This document shows positions 50,621 to 59,722 of a stretch of 64,000 bases of DNA, piece after piece. The stretch lies in contig CAKORX010000003.1 of NCBI GenBank assembly GCA_934101645.1, forward strand, positions 124,001-188,000, read 5' to 3'. The notes beneath the pieces are model-generated. The model had not been told where the DNA came from. It made no database searches and was given only the letters and a program-made list of their open reading frames with translations. This DNA comes from an uncultured Bacilli bacterium (lineage in GTDB: Bacteria; Bacillota_I; Bacilli_A; RF39; UBA660). Numbering within the stretch: position 1 is the first letter of the stretch; each line of letters starts with the position of its first letter. The position numbers and the translations under genes are program-made.

Positions 50621-51476
50621 TAAAAGAATTGATAAATATATAAGTGAAAACACTGAGTATTCAAGAAGTTATATTGAAAAACTTATAAAAAATGGATTAG
50701 TTTTAGTAAATGGTAAATCCACTATAGAAAGTTATAAAGTTTGTGAATCTGATGAAATTGAAATAAATGATAACTTAGATAAAAATACTGGTATTAAGCC
50801 AAGTGAAATGAATCTTGACATTGTTTATGAAGATGACGATTTAATGATTATTAATAAACCAAGTGGGGTAGTTGTTCATCCAGGAGCAGGAAATCATGAA
50901 AATACTTTAGTAAATGGTCTTATTAATTATACAAATAACTTAAGTGATATAAATGGTGACATAAGACCTGGAATAGTTCATAGACTTGATAAAGATACTT
51001 CGGGACTTATGGTTGTAGCAAAAAATAATAAATCTCATGAGTTACTATCAGAAATGTTTAAAAATCATGATATAAAAAGAACATATGTTGCTTTAACAAA
51101 CGGAGTTATTCCCTATAATAAGGGAACTATTGATGTTCCTATTAAAAGAGATGATAAACATTTTGATAAAATGATGGCTTGTGAAGATGGAAAAAAAGCA
51201 ATAACACATTTTAAAGTTTTAAAAAGATATAATAATTATACTTTATTATCATTAAACTTAGAAACGGGTAGAACTCATCAGATAAGGGTTCATTTAGCTT
51301 ATTTAGGGTATCCTTTATATAATGATCCAGTTTATAGTAATAAAGTATGTACTTCGTTTGGACAATTTTTACATTCAAAAGAAATTGATTTTGTCCATCC
51401 AATAACAGGAAAAAAGCTTCATTTTGAAGTACCATTACCAAATGAGTTTAAAGAGTTTATAGATAATTTAAAATAA
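50595..51476 (+). CDS. rluD: RluD-family 23S rRNA pseudouridine synthase
   Basis: 293 residues. N-terminal S4-like RNA-binding part (RIDKYISENTEYSRSYIEKLIKNG), then the catalytic block GIVHRLDKDTSGLMVVAKN with the invariant Asp and a late LETGRTHQIRVHLAYLGYPL. It modifies uridines in helix 69 or related sites. GGGGAAG precedes the ATG inside lspA. Confidence 0.93.
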   Translation: MKLVVKENNKRIDKYISENTEYSRSYIEKLIKNGLVLVNGKSTIESYKVCESDEIEINDNLDKNTGIKPSEMNLDIVYEDDDLMIINKPSGVVVHPGAGNHENTLVNGLINYTNNLSDINGDIRPGIVHRLDKDTSGLMVVAKNNKSHELLSEMFKNHDIKRTYVALTNGVIPYNKGTIDVPIKRDDKHFDKMMACEDGKKAITHFKVLKRYNNYTLLSLNLETGRTHQIRVHLAYLGYPLYNDPVYSNKVCTSFGQFLHSKEIDFVHPITGKKLHFEVPLPNEFKEFIDNLK

Positions 51477-51485
51477 GGAGAAGCA

Positions 51486-52622
51486 ATGGATAAAGTAAAC
51501 GTTAGAAAACAAGATCAAATATTAATGAGTTTAGTACATTATTTTGTTACAAAAGAGGGCTATTCTCCGATATTTGTTCAAGGTGTAAAAGATGAAATAT
51601 GGCTTGAAAATGTTGACGGACCATATAGAATAATTAGAATTAATAATAATTATATACATAATGAAGAACAATATACGTTTGAACAATTTAAAATTAAAAA
51701 CGTTATGAAACAAATTAAAAAGAAAACTTTATCATTTTCAATTAATACCTTAAATATTGATTTAAATGTTTCTGATAGAGTTAAAATAGAGCCTAATAAG
51801 GATATAGATAATGTAAGTGTTCATGAACTTGAGGATATTAAAAAGAATGAAGGAATTATTTCTGTATTTCCGAGTATTAAATCTGATTTATATGAAAGTG
51901 GAAATAGTTTAGATTTACTTTTAAATGTTACAAAAGATATAAATAATAAAACTGAAACTGATAATAAAAAGTTTGAAAAAATATTTTCTAAGAAAAAACT
52001 TGTTATTACATATTTAATAATGCTTATATGTATTTTAATGTATGTTTTAGTAACTTTCATGGGAGCAAGTAATAAAGCTTACCTTCTTTTGGGAGCAAAT
52101 TTAAAAGTTCTTGTAAAAAGTGGACAAGTATATAGACTTATTACATACGCATTTTTACATGGTGGTTTAGTTCATTTAATAACTAACATGTATTCACTAT
52201 ATATTATTGGAAGTCAAATTGAAAATAATTATGGCAAATTAAAATTTATTTTTATATACTTAGTAAGTGCTTTAACTGGAGGACTACTTAGTGCATTATT
52301 TAATAATAATATAAGTATTGGTGCAAGTGGAGCAATTTTTGGCCTTCTTGGAGCACTTATGTATTTTGGCTTTCATTTTAGACTATATTTATCAGATGCT
52401 CTTAAAACAAGAATTGTTCCTGTTATATTAATAAACCTTTTGATTGGCTTTATGGTAACTGATATTGATAATGCTTGTCATATAGGAGGACTTATAGGAG
52501 GATATTTAGCTGCGATGGCAGTAGGTATTCCTGAAGTTGAAAATAAAAAAGATAAAATTAATGGAGTAATACTTCTTTTGATATATATAGCATTTATGAG
52601 TTATTTATTATTCTTTAGATAA
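51486..52622 (+). CDS. Rhomboid family intramembrane serine protease
   Basis: 378 residues. A soluble N-terminal region of about 180 residues, then seven or so helices. The active-site serine is in GASGAIFG and the histidine in HIGGLIGGY; the oxyanion helper HGGLVHLITNMYSLYIIG is also present. The long cytoplasmic N-domain places it with YqgP-type rhomboids, which in Bacillus clear membrane transporters with FtsH. AAGGAG precedes the ATG, 9 bp after the rluD stop. Confidence 0.92.
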   Translation: MDKVNVRKQDQILMSLVHYFVTKEGYSPIFVQGVKDEIWLENVDGPYRIIRINNNYIHNEEQYTFEQFKIKNVMKQIKKKTLSFSINTLNIDLNVSDRVKIEPNKDIDNVSVHELEDIKKNEGIISVFPSIKSDLYESGNSLDLLLNVTKDINNKTETDNKKFEKIFSKKKLVITYLIMLICILMYVLVTFMGASNKAYLLLGANLKVLVKSGQVYRLITYAFLHGGLVHLITNMYSLYIIGSQIENNYGKLKFIFIYLVSALTGGLLSALFNNNISIGASGAIFGLLGALMYFGFHFRLYLSDALKTRIVPVILINLLIGFMVTDIDNACHIGGLIGGYLAAMAVGIPEVENKKDKINGVILLLIYIAFMSYLLFFR

Positions 52623-52656
52623 AAAAATACTTTAGCTTTCAAACTAAAGTATTTTT
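52623..52656. terminator. Bidirectional terminator between rhomboid and rpmB
   Basis: 13 bp stem AAAAATACTTTAG/CTAAAGTATTTTT with loop CTTTCAAA. Confidence 0.88.
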
Positions 52657-52825
52657 ATTTTTGTTTTTTATTAATTGTTTTTGCTTCTCTTGCAGAAATA
52701 ATAACTTTTTCTCCATTTATAGTTTTCTTTTGAAGATTAGGCTTTTGAACTCTTTTTGTAGCATTTAATGCATGAGATCTATTATTTCCTGATAAAGGTT
52801 TCTTATTAGTTATTTTAGTAGCCAT
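52655..52825 (-). CDS. rpmB: 50S ribosomal protein L28
   Basis: 56 residues, near the length of short Firmicutes L28 (62). [13 protein letters not shown] and PNLQK are diagnostic; the usual N-terminal cysteines are lacking, so it is the zinc-free type. Start ATG 52825 is fixed by AAAGGAGG; the longer reading to 52876 contains that site. It has its own promoter at 52855-52883 on the minus strand. Confidence 0.93.
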   Translation of the reverse strand: MATKITNKKPLSGNNRSHALNATKRVQKPNLQKKTINGEKVIISAREAKTINKKQK

Positions 52826-52854
52826 TAATTTGCCTCCTTTTTCATTACCTTTAA

Positions 52855-52883
52855 ACTTTAACATAATTAAAGGCAAAAGTCAA
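52855..52883 (-). promoter_or_regulatory. Promoter of rpmB
   Basis: Minus strand TTGACT (52883-52878), 17 bp, TAAAGT (52860-52855). Confidence 0.6.
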
Positions 52884-52971
52884 TTTTTTATATAAGTTTT
52901 ATATATATAAAAACCTAGTTATCTAGATTAAAATGTTTTTTTGTTATATAATGAGTAGGGAGGATTAAAAA

Positions 52972-53526
52972 ATGTATCGTTATATAATTGGAAAAGTTAA
53001 AGAACAAGAGGGAAATTTTATTGTAGTAGAATGTAATAATATTGGCTATTTAATAAATGTATCAAACCCTTATTCTTATGAAATAGATAAAGAATATAAA
53101 ATTTATTTATATAATCATATAAAGGAAGATGAAAATTCTTTATATGGCTTTAAGCTAAAAGAGGAACTTGATTTATTTTTAAAGTTAATAAATGTTAAAG
53201 GGTTAGGTCCTAAAATGGCAAATGGATTTTTTGCAACAGGCAGTGTAAATGGAATAATCGATGCTATTAATAGAGAAAATGTTTTATATTTAACTAAGTT
53301 TCCTAAAATAGGTGAAAAGATTGCTAAGCAAATTATACTTGATTTGAAGGGAAAGGTTACTGCTGTTGATACAGGCAATATTTCTGATACAAGTAATGAA
53401 CTTTATGAAGTACTTGAAAGTCTTGGTTATAAAACAAGTGAAATTAATAAAGTTGTAAAAAATGTTTCTTCAGAGCAAAGCGTTGAAATGCAGGTAAAAG
53501 AAGCATTGAAACTATTATTGAGGTAA
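52972..53526 (+). CDS. ruvA: Holliday junction DNA helicase subunit RuvA
   Basis: 184 residues: OB-fold start MYRYIIGKVKEQEGNFIVVECNNIGYLI, then two helix-hairpin-helix motifs (VKGLGPKMAN, FPKIGEKIAKQIILDL) and a C-terminal domain that contacts RuvB. It binds four-way junctions. The gene has TATAAT (52947-52952) and GGGAGG ahead of the ATG. It is separated from ruvB by a nucleotidase gene instead of directly joined. Confidence 0.95.
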   Translation: MYRYIIGKVKEQEGNFIVVECNNIGYLINVSNPYSYEIDKEYKIYLYNHIKEDENSLYGFKLKEELDLFLKLINVKGLGPKMANGFFATGSVNGIIDAINRENVLYLTKFPKIGEKIAKQIILDLKGKVTAVDTGNISDTSNELYEVLESLGYKTSEINKVVKNVSSEQSVEMQVKEALKLLLR

Positions 53527-53527
53527 T

Positions 53528-54040
53528 ATGAAAATAGGAATAGATTTTGATAATACAATTGTAAATACTTTTGAAACATCTAAAAAATATTTAGATAAAT
53601 TTTTACCTGATAATAATTTAAAAAGTTATCATGAACTGCCAAAAGAACAAGAATGGTATTTTGTAGAACATTATTTTAATGATATAACTAAAGATTTAAC
53701 TCTTTTTGATAATGTTTTAAATGCTATAGACTTTTTTAAGAAAAATGATATAAAAGTAGTTCTTATTACCGCAAGGGGAGGACATTATCCTGAAATTATC
53801 GAGGAAACTAAAAAATTTATAGAAAAAAATAATATACCTTTTGATGAAATGATTTTTTCTGTCTATCCAAAAGGTAAAGAAGCAAAAGAATATGAATTAG
53901 ATTATGTTATTGATGATAGTATTGATGTAGTAAATGATGTAAGAAATCATGGAGTAAACGCACTTTTATATGGTGAAGATGTAAAAAACTGGCAAGAAGT
54001 AATTGATTATTTTGAGAAGGAGGTATTATGCCACGAATAG
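53528..54040 (+). CDS. HAD-superfamily 5'-nucleotidase-like protein inserted between ruvA and ruvB
   Basis: 170 residues. HAD motifs: DFDNTIVNT (nucleophile Asp5 or 7 and acid), ITARGGH and [12 protein letters not shown], with Lys in between. The pattern fits small NT5C-type deoxyribonucleotidases of Firmicutes (YorS/YqfW-like), which might remove dNMPs, but substrate is not proven. It starts 1 bp after the ruvA stop with TTGAGG upstream and overlaps ruvB by 13 bp. Confidence 0.78.
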   Translation: MKIGIDFDNTIVNTFETSKKYLDKFLPDNNLKSYHELPKEQEWYFVEHYFNDITKDLTLFDNVLNAIDFFKKNDIKVVLITARGGHYPEIIEETKKFIEKNNIPFDEMIFSVYPKGKEAKEYELDYVIDDSIDVVNDVRNHGVNALLYGEDVKNWQEVIDYFEKEVLCHE

Positions 54041-55029
54041 TAGATGCAAATGAACAAAATGAAGAAATATTTGAACAAAATATAAGACCTCAACTTCTTG
54101 ATGAATATGTTGGCCAAACAGAAATTAAAGAAAATATGCGTGTTTTTATTAAAGCTGCAAAAATGCGTGGAGAAGTATTAGATCACGTTTTACTTTATGG
54201 TCCTCCGGGACTTGGAAAAACAACACTTGCTCATATAATTGCAAATGAAATGGGGACAAATATTAGAACAACATCAGGACCTGCTATGGAAAAACCAGGA
54301 GATCTTGCGGCGGTTTTATCTTCACTTGAACCAGGGGATGTATTATTTATTGATGAAATACATAGACTTCCATCTTTTATTGAAGAAATATTATATCCAG
54401 CGATGGAAGATTTTGAACTTGATTTAGTTATTGGTAATGAAGGAAAAAGTAAAAGTATAAAAATCGATTTACCTCCATTTACTTTAGTTGGAGCAACTAC
54501 AAGAGCAGGTGATTTAACTTCACCACTAAGAGATAGATTTGGTATAGTAAATAAACTAGAGTATTATTCTTTTGATGAACTTGCGGGAATTATAAAAAGA
54601 ACAAGCAAAGTATTAAATATGGAAATCGAAGATGATGCTGCTTATGAACTTGCCAAAAGAGCAAGAAAAACTCCAAGAATTGCTAATAGACTTTTTAAAA
54701 GAGTTAGTGATTTTGCTTTAGTTTTAGGTAATGGTAAAATTACCTTAGATATTACTAAAGATGCATTAAAAAGACTTAAAGTTGATGATTATGGACTTGA
54801 TAGTATTGATATAGAATATTTAAAAAGTTTAATACAAAAATTTAATGGTGGACCTGTGGGTGTTGAAACAATTGCAACTTCAATTGGTGAAGAGGTATCG
54901 ACAATCGAAGATGTTGTTGAACCATTTTTACTTCAGGAAGGCTTTATAAAAAGAACTAAAAGTGGTAGAGTTGCCACAAATAAAAGTTATGATCATTTAA
55001 AGATTAGTTTTAATAGAACTTTGTTTTAG
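54028..55029 (+). CDS. ruvB: Holliday junction DNA helicase RuvB
   Basis: 333 residues. Walker [10 protein letters not shown], Walker [11 protein letters not shown], sensor [18 protein letters not shown] and the C-terminal winged helix ([21 protein letters not shown]). It is the motor that branch-migrates junctions with RuvA. AAGGAGG lies within the nucleotidase gene. The terminator stem reaches back into its last codons. Confidence 0.97.
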   Translation: MPRIVDANEQNEEIFEQNIRPQLLDEYVGQTEIKENMRVFIKAAKMRGEVLDHVLLYGPPGLGKTTLAHIIANEMGTNIRTTSGPAMEKPGDLAAVLSSLEPGDVLFIDEIHRLPSFIEEILYPAMEDFELDLVIGNEGKSKSIKIDLPPFTLVGATTRAGDLTSPLRDRFGIVNKLEYYSFDELAGIIKRTSKVLNMEIEDDAAYELAKRARKTPRIANRLFKRVSDFALVLGNGKITLDITKDALKRLKVDDYGLDSIDIEYLKSLIQKFNGGPVGVETIATSIGEEVSTIEDVVEPFLLQEGFIKRTKSGRVATNKSYDHLKISFNRTLF

Positions 55030-55046
55030 TAAAACTAATCTTTTTG
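55001..55046 (+). terminator. Terminator of the ruvA-ruvB operon
   Basis: AGATTAGTTTT (inside ruvB) and AAAACTAATCT separated by 19 nt, followed by T run. Confidence 0.7.
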
Positions 55047-55104
55047 TTTACAATTTGAAAACCTTTTGTTATTATATAATTGTCAGAGTTTTAATAAGGA
55101 GAAA

Positions 55105-55988
55105 ATGACCGATTTTTATAATACTGGTACAGGTTTTATAAAAGATGGGGCTTTTAAAAGAATTTTTAATGAAAATAGAGAATTTTTAGTTTTGTTTATA
55201 TCTAAAGTATTAAATATTTCTTATGATGAAGTTGATGATAATTTAGTTATATTAGATAATGGAATAAGTGATAATCTAAGTGTAAAAAATAAACAAACGG
55301 ATTTATTATATGAAAGTGTTGGCATAATAATAAACATCGAAGCTAATGGAAGTATGACAAAAGTAGTTAAAGATAAAAATACTGCATATATTTGTCAGCT
55401 TTATTTAAGGCAAATTAGAATAGGGGATTATTATAAAATTAAACCAATATTTCAAATAAATATTAATAAAAAAAGTCCATTTTCTGTGAAAAGATTTTTA
55501 GACATAACTAAACTTGTAAATGTCGAGACTTTAGAAATAAGAAGTGAAAATATAACTATTATGATATAAACTTAGACTATTTAGAAACTATGAGTTATGA
55601 AGATAAGCTCAAACTTCCTAACGATGATTTAAAAAAATTAGTAATTATATTTTCAAGTGAAAACAAAGATGATTTTGATAAACTTTATAAGGGTAATAAA
55701 ATAATGGAAAGGGTGATTGGAACTATGAAAGATATGATAAAAGATTTTGACGGATTTTTATATTATGACCGTGAAGCTTTTGAAAAAGCAGAAAGGGAGG
55801 AAATTTCCTACAATCAAGGCATGGAAGCCGGGGAAGAGCAAGGTATGGAAATTGCTACGGAAAATATTGTTAAAAATATGATTTTAAATAATATTTCTGA
55901 TGAAAAAATAGTTTCAAGTACAAATATTTCAAAAGAAAAATTAAAACAAATAAAGACTGTTTTAAGAAAGGAAGGCAAATTAAAATAA
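55105..55988 (+). pseudogene. Frameshifted Rpn-family recombination-promoting nuclease/putative transposase
   Basis: Two successive reading frames (55105-55569 and 55563-55988) together give one ~290-residue protein of the PD-(D/E)XK Rpn family: KDGAFKRIFNENREF, LLISKVLNI-like segment, TDLLYES...INIEANGS (catalytic Asp and Glu; the usual IEMQ is IEAN) in the first; LDYLETMSYEDKLKLPND and C-terminal EKAEREEISYNQGMEAGEEQGME in the second. The frame breaks near 55560, where a single base change would read on as YDINLDYL. ATG 55105 has AAGGAG upstream. Likely inactive. Confidence 0.75.
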
Positions 55989-56071
55989 TTTCAGTTATTT
56001 ATTACAAAATATAATTACAGATTTGTATTCATCTATTAATTAAAACTTGTATTAATTTAAAATATTTTTAT

Positions 56072-56100
56072 AGTGTGGAAAAATTTTCCATACTTTTTTT
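56072..56100 (+). terminator. Terminator upstream of sigG
   Basis: AGTGTGGAAAA/TTTTCCATACT with one G-T pair and a T run; short loop. Confidence 0.7.
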
Positions 56101-56154
56101 GTGCTTGAATAAAAAACTTTGTTTTTAATCAAAATATGTGTGAAAGGATGAAAA

Positions 56155-56931
56155 ATGAGTAATTACAAAGTTGATATAACCGGGATAAATACAAGTACTT
56201 TAAAGTGTCTAACTCATGAAGAAAATGTTAAATTATTTAAAATGCTTCAAAATGGAGATTTAAAGGCAAAAGAATATTTAGTAAATGGTAATTTAAAATT
56301 AGTTCTATCTGTATTAAAGGGATTTAATAAAAAATCAATTAATCAGGATGATTTATTTCAAGTTGGCGTTATTGGATTAATAAAGGCAATAGATAATTTT
56401 GATTTATCTTATAACTTAAAACTATCTACATATGCAGTTCCTTTGATAGCAGGAGAAATAAAAAAATACTTAAGAGATAATACACAAATGCGTGTTGCAA
56501 GAAGCATAAAAGATGATGCATATAGAATACTAAAATTTAAGGAAGAATATATTAGTGTTCATGGAAAAGAGCCACTTTTTAGTGAAATAGCTTCATCTTT
56601 AGGAATAAGTGAATATGATGTTGGCTTTGCTTTAGATGCTTTAAAAGAACCAGTAAGTATATTTGCTCCAATATATAATGATGGGGGAGATACAATTTAT
56701 TTAGAAGATCAGTTAGCGGATACAAAAAGTGCAAACTATGATAAAGATATGTTAATATCTATGTATAAAGCTTTAAAGAAAATTAAAGATAGAGAAAAGT
56801 CTGTTTTAATGGAAAGATATGTTATTGGTAAAACTCAAACTGAAATAGCAAATGATTTAAATATTTCTCAAGCTCAAGTATCAAGAATAGAAAAAACAGC
56901 TTTAGTAAAAGTAAGGAAACTTATTAAATGA
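56155..56931 (+). CDS. sigG: RNA polymerase sporulation sigma factor SigG
   Basis: 258 residues. Colinear with B. subtilis SigG: start YKVDITGINTSTL, then LVNGNLKLVLSVLKGF, DDLFQVGVIGLIKAIDNFDL, STYAVPLIAGEIKKYLRDN, APIYNDGGD and TEIANDLNISQAQVSRIEK. SigG directs late forespore genes such as small acid-soluble proteins. SigF is the nearest alternative but the NGGD/IYNDGGD loop and N-terminus favour SigG. It is not next to spoIIGA-sigE as in Bacillus. AAGGATG precedes the ATG. The UPF0316 gene overlaps its stop (ATGA). Confidence 0.92.
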   Translation: MSNYKVDITGINTSTLKCLTHEENVKLFKMLQNGDLKAKEYLVNGNLKLVLSVLKGFNKKSINQDDLFQVGVIGLIKAIDNFDLSYNLKLSTYAVPLIAGEIKKYLRDNTQMRVARSIKDDAYRILKFKEEYISVHGKEPLFSEIASSLGISEYDVGFALDALKEPVSIFAPIYNDGGDTIYLEDQLADTKSANYDKDMLISMYKALKKIKDREKSVLMERYVIGKTQTEIANDLNISQAQVSRIEKTALVKVRKLIK

Positions 56932-57443
56932 TAGCGTTATGTATTCAAATATATTTTGCTAGAATTTTAGATGTTACATTAAATACCATAAGAACATTTT
57001 ATACGTTAAAAGGAAAATCAATTATATCTACGATTATTTCCTTTTTTGAGGTTTTAGTTTGGTTTTTAGTGGCAAGGGAAGCATTAAATATAAATTTAAA
57101 TTCAGTGTGGATACCAATAAGTTATGCTCTTGGATATGCTACAGGTAATTTAATTGGTTCATTTATTTCTAATAATTATATCAAAACTGAAATAAATGTA
57201 ACTGTCATTACAAAGAAAAATAATAATTTAATAGATATTTTAAGGGATAATGATTATGAAATATCAATTATTGACTTAAAAAATAGTTTTGATAATATAA
57301 AAAAACAAATGCTTATTATTGAAACAAACAAAAAAGATTATAAAAGACTTGTTCATATAATAAAATCTTTTGATATAAACTCGTATATCATGGTAAGTGA
57401 TATAAAGAAAATTGAAAAATATACCTTGGAAAAATCATTTTAG
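56928..57443 (+). CDS. UPF0316/DUF2179 membrane protein (YebE-like)
   Basis: 171 residues, three N-terminal helices (about 5-25, 35-55, 62-80; IYFARILDVTLNTIRTFY and GYATGNLIGSFI are family blocks) followed by a soluble DUF2179-like domain of about 85 residues. Function unknown; in relatives it occurs near cell-envelope genes. It overlaps sigG by 4 bp, so it may be made in the forespore. Confidence 0.8.
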   Translation: MIALCIQIYFARILDVTLNTIRTFYTLKGKSIISTIISFFEVLVWFLVAREALNINLNSVWIPISYALGYATGNLIGSFISNNYIKTEINVTVITKKNNNLIDILRDNDYEISIIDLKNSFDNIKKQMLIIETNKKDYKRLVHIIKSFDINSYIMVSDIKKIEKYTLEKSF

Positions 57444-57481
57444 TGTGTTATCATAATTATTAGAAGATAGGGTATTAAATT

Positions 57482-59281
57482 ATGAATAAGTTTGATAAAA
57501 AAAGTTTAATTATTGTTATTTCATCAGTATTACTGATTGTTATTGTTTCTGCGGTGTCATTTGCATTTTTAGGAAGTTTTAAAAAACAGCTTAATAACGT
57601 TGACGTTAATATAATCGCTGAAAACGTAAATAATACATATTTTAATGTAACAAATAATGTATCATTTGCTTTAGATGTAGATCCCTCAATGATGAGTGAA
57701 GCTAGTAATGGCACCTATGTTGCAGAAAATACAGCAACACTTGATGTATCAATAAATCCGGCACTTAATGGCTTAAGTGTTAAATGTACTTATGATATTA
57801 TCTTTGAATATGATTCATCATCAAACATTTATGGAGTAAGTCCAACACCAGTAACATCTGGAGCAGATAAAGAGCTTACCCTTCAGATAAGTGGCCCAAA
57901 TGGAACAAGTGATTATTTCGAAGAAAAAAACTTTAATTTAACAAGTAGGTCAAAAACAGTTGTAAGTAGGGCAGAAATAATAAACTCAATATCAGGGATG
58001 CCCACGACTCATAGATGGGAATTTGTAAATAGATTTTATAATCTAAATTTAGATCAATCAGCATTAGCAAATAAATCTTTTAAAGGAAGATATTATGTAG
58101 CAAATGTATCATGTGATAAATCTGAAGATAAAACAATTTATTCGCTTGTAAAAAATAGATATAAAAATAATGATGAATTTGTAAAACTATATAATCCAAC
58201 TGAATTTGGAGATGCAACTATTTATGCCAATAATATTTATTATTTTAATGGTGCAGTAGAAAATAATAATGTTTTATTTGCAGGTTTTTGTTGGAAGATA
58301 GTAAGAACGACTGAAACTGGCGGAATAAAAATGATATATAATGGTGTACAAACAAATGACTCATGCAATAATACTGGTAATGCTGCAATACTAACGAAGA
58401 AAAGTGCATATAGTAGTGATATTACCTCACTAGCATATGTAGGATATATGTATAACAAAGTATATACAGTTAGCTTTAAAAACATGTCAAATGAATCAAA
58501 TATAATATTTGGCAGTACATTTACATACTCTAATGGAACTTATAAAATAAACAATACGAAAACAATAGTAACTTGGTCAAGTGAATATAATACACTAAAT
58601 GACAAACATTATACTTGTTTAACTACTAGCACGACTTGTTCTTCATTAAATTATATATTTACTGCTACTAATGGACAAATATATTATATGACACTTACCA
58701 ATGGTGAATCTATTGATAATGCATTAAAAAATATGCTATATGCAGATGATGTTAATAATAAGAATAGTACAATAAAAGAAAATATTGACTCATGGTATAA
58801 AGACAATATGACAGGTTACACTGATAAACTCGAAGATACAGTATTTTGTAATGATAGAACAATTAAACAAGGTGCTTGGGAAGCCACCTCGAATATTTCA
58901 GATTCAATAATAACTATTTCATTAGGCAATAGTCCTGGGTTAGCATGTTTAAATGAAACTGATAGATTTAGTATGAGTAATAATAAAGCCAAATTGACTT
59001 ATCCTGTAGGACTACTATCTTCTGCTGAGGCTTCACTTGCTTTAAAAGATTCTGATAAAAATAAATATTACTTAGCAGGAAGTACTGCTTGGTTGATGAG
59101 TCCTCACAGTTATATATATATTCAACCATATATATTAACTTCGCTTTTGTGGAGTGGCTATGGTGTCTCTATACTAGAGGCAAGGATGAGTTATGGTGTA
59201 AGACCTGTTATTTCTTTAAAACCTAATACTGAGTATACATTAGGAGATGGCTCATATACAAATCCATTTGTAGTAGAATAA
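57482..59281 (+). CDS. Large anchored surface protein: TasA-like N-domain plus repeat module shared with 28.6 kb protein
   Basis: 599 residues. One helix (about 10-32) followed by the N-domain (about 30-225) paralogous to the 228-residue protein at 37075 (CTYDIIFEYDSSSNIYG, DYFEEKNFN, FVNRFYNL). The C-terminal part (about 250-599) is related to the protein at 28598: WKIVRTTETGGIKMIYNG, YVGYMYNK, ENIDSWYK, VFCNDRTIKQGAWEA, LTYPVGLLSSAE and a final VRPVISLKPNTEYTLGDGSYTNPFVVE. The C-domain includes repeated TATNGQIYYM/TNGESI segments. It is probably exposed on the cell surface; ligand unknown. Weak ribosome site GGGT before the ATG. Confidence 0.65.
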   Translation: MNKFDKKSLIIVISSVLLIVIVSAVSFAFLGSFKKQLNNVDVNIIAENVNNTYFNVTNNVSFALDVDPSMMSEASNGTYVAENTATLDVSINPALNGLSVKCTYDIIFEYDSSSNIYGVSPTPVTSGADKELTLQISGPNGTSDYFEEKNFNLTSRSKTVVSRAEIINSISGMPTTHRWEFVNRFYNLNLDQSALANKSFKGRYYVANVSCDKSEDKTIYSLVKNRYKNNDEFVKLYNPTEFGDATIYANNIYYFNGAVENNNVLFAGFCWKIVRTTETGGIKMIYNGVQTNDSCNNTGNAAILTKKSAYSSDITSLAYVGYMYNKVYTVSFKNMSNESNIIFGSTFTYSNGTYKINNTKTIVTWSSEYNTLNDKHYTCLTTSTTCSSLNYIFTATNGQIYYMTLTNGESIDNALKNMLYADDVNNKNSTIKENIDSWYKDNMTGYTDKLEDTVFCNDRTIKQGAWEATSNISDSIITISLGNSPGLACLNETDRFSMSNNKAKLTYPVGLLSSAEASLALKDSDKNKYYLAGSTAWLMSPHSYIYIQPYILTSLLWSGYGVSILEARMSYGVRPVISLKPNTEYTLGDGSYTNPFVVE

Positions 59282-59295
59282 TTTTAATTTAATAT

Positions 59296-59339
59296 AAATG
59301 TAAAAATTTTTTAAACAACAAGAATTTTTACATTTTTTT
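59296..59339 (+). terminator. Terminator of the surface-protein gene
   Basis: 13 bp stem AAATGTAAAAATT/AATTTTTACATTT around a 14 nt loop, followed by T run. Confidence 0.85.
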
Positions 59340-59379
59340 ATTGATTTTTTTATAATATTTACAAATTTATCGTTATTTG

Positions 59380-59408
59380 TGGACAATTCTAATAAATGAT
59401 GTTAAAAT
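59380..59408 (+). promoter_or_regulatory. Promoter of the rimP-nusA-infB operon
   Basis: TGGACA (59380-59385), 17 bp, TAAAAT (59403-59408). Confidence 0.6.
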
Positions 59409-59422
59409 ATTTATGACATTTT

Positions 59423-59447
59423 AAGTGGGCCTGCAATCCCACTTTTA
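59423..59447 (+). promoter_or_regulatory. Leader hairpin of the nusA operon
   Basis: AAGTGGG-CCTGCAAT-CCCACTT followed by TT. A GTGGG...CCCAC stem ahead of rimP is frequent in Firmicutes; it may be an attenuator or a NusA/RNA-binding site. Confidence 0.45.
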
Positions 59448-59471
59448 TTATTAATTAAGAGGGTGATATAT

Positions 59472-59717
59472 TTGGATTTTAGTAATTTAATGGAAAAAAT
59501 CAATATTGCAGTTAAGGATCTTGAAATATTTGCATGTGATATTAAATATAAAAAGAAAGGCAAATATAATTTTTTAGAGGTAACTTTAGATAAAGTTGGT
59601 GGCATTGATTTAGATGAGATTGTTAAAGCAACTCATATAATTAATGAAGTAGTTGATAAATATTGTGATATTGAAGAAAGCTATATATTAGATATATCAA
59701 GTAAAGAAAGAGGTTAG
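59472..59717 (+). CDS. rimP: RimP, N-terminal domain only
   Basis: 81 residues; normal RimP is about 150. It contains the N-terminal alpha/beta domain (VTLDKVGGIDLDEIVKATHII, ending YILDISSKERG at the place where SSPGldR normally occurs) but no C-terminal SH3-like domain. RimP helps 30S maturation. Start TTG 59472 is suggested by GAGGGTGAT 4 nt upstream; the in-frame GTG 59463 would lie in that site. It is first in the operon; nusA follows 5 bp later. Confidence 0.7.
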   Translation: MDFSNLMEKINIAVKDLEIFACDIKYKKKGKYNFLEVTLDKVGGIDLDEIVKATHIINEVVDKYCDIEESYILDISSKERG

Positions 59718-59722
59718 ATAAA

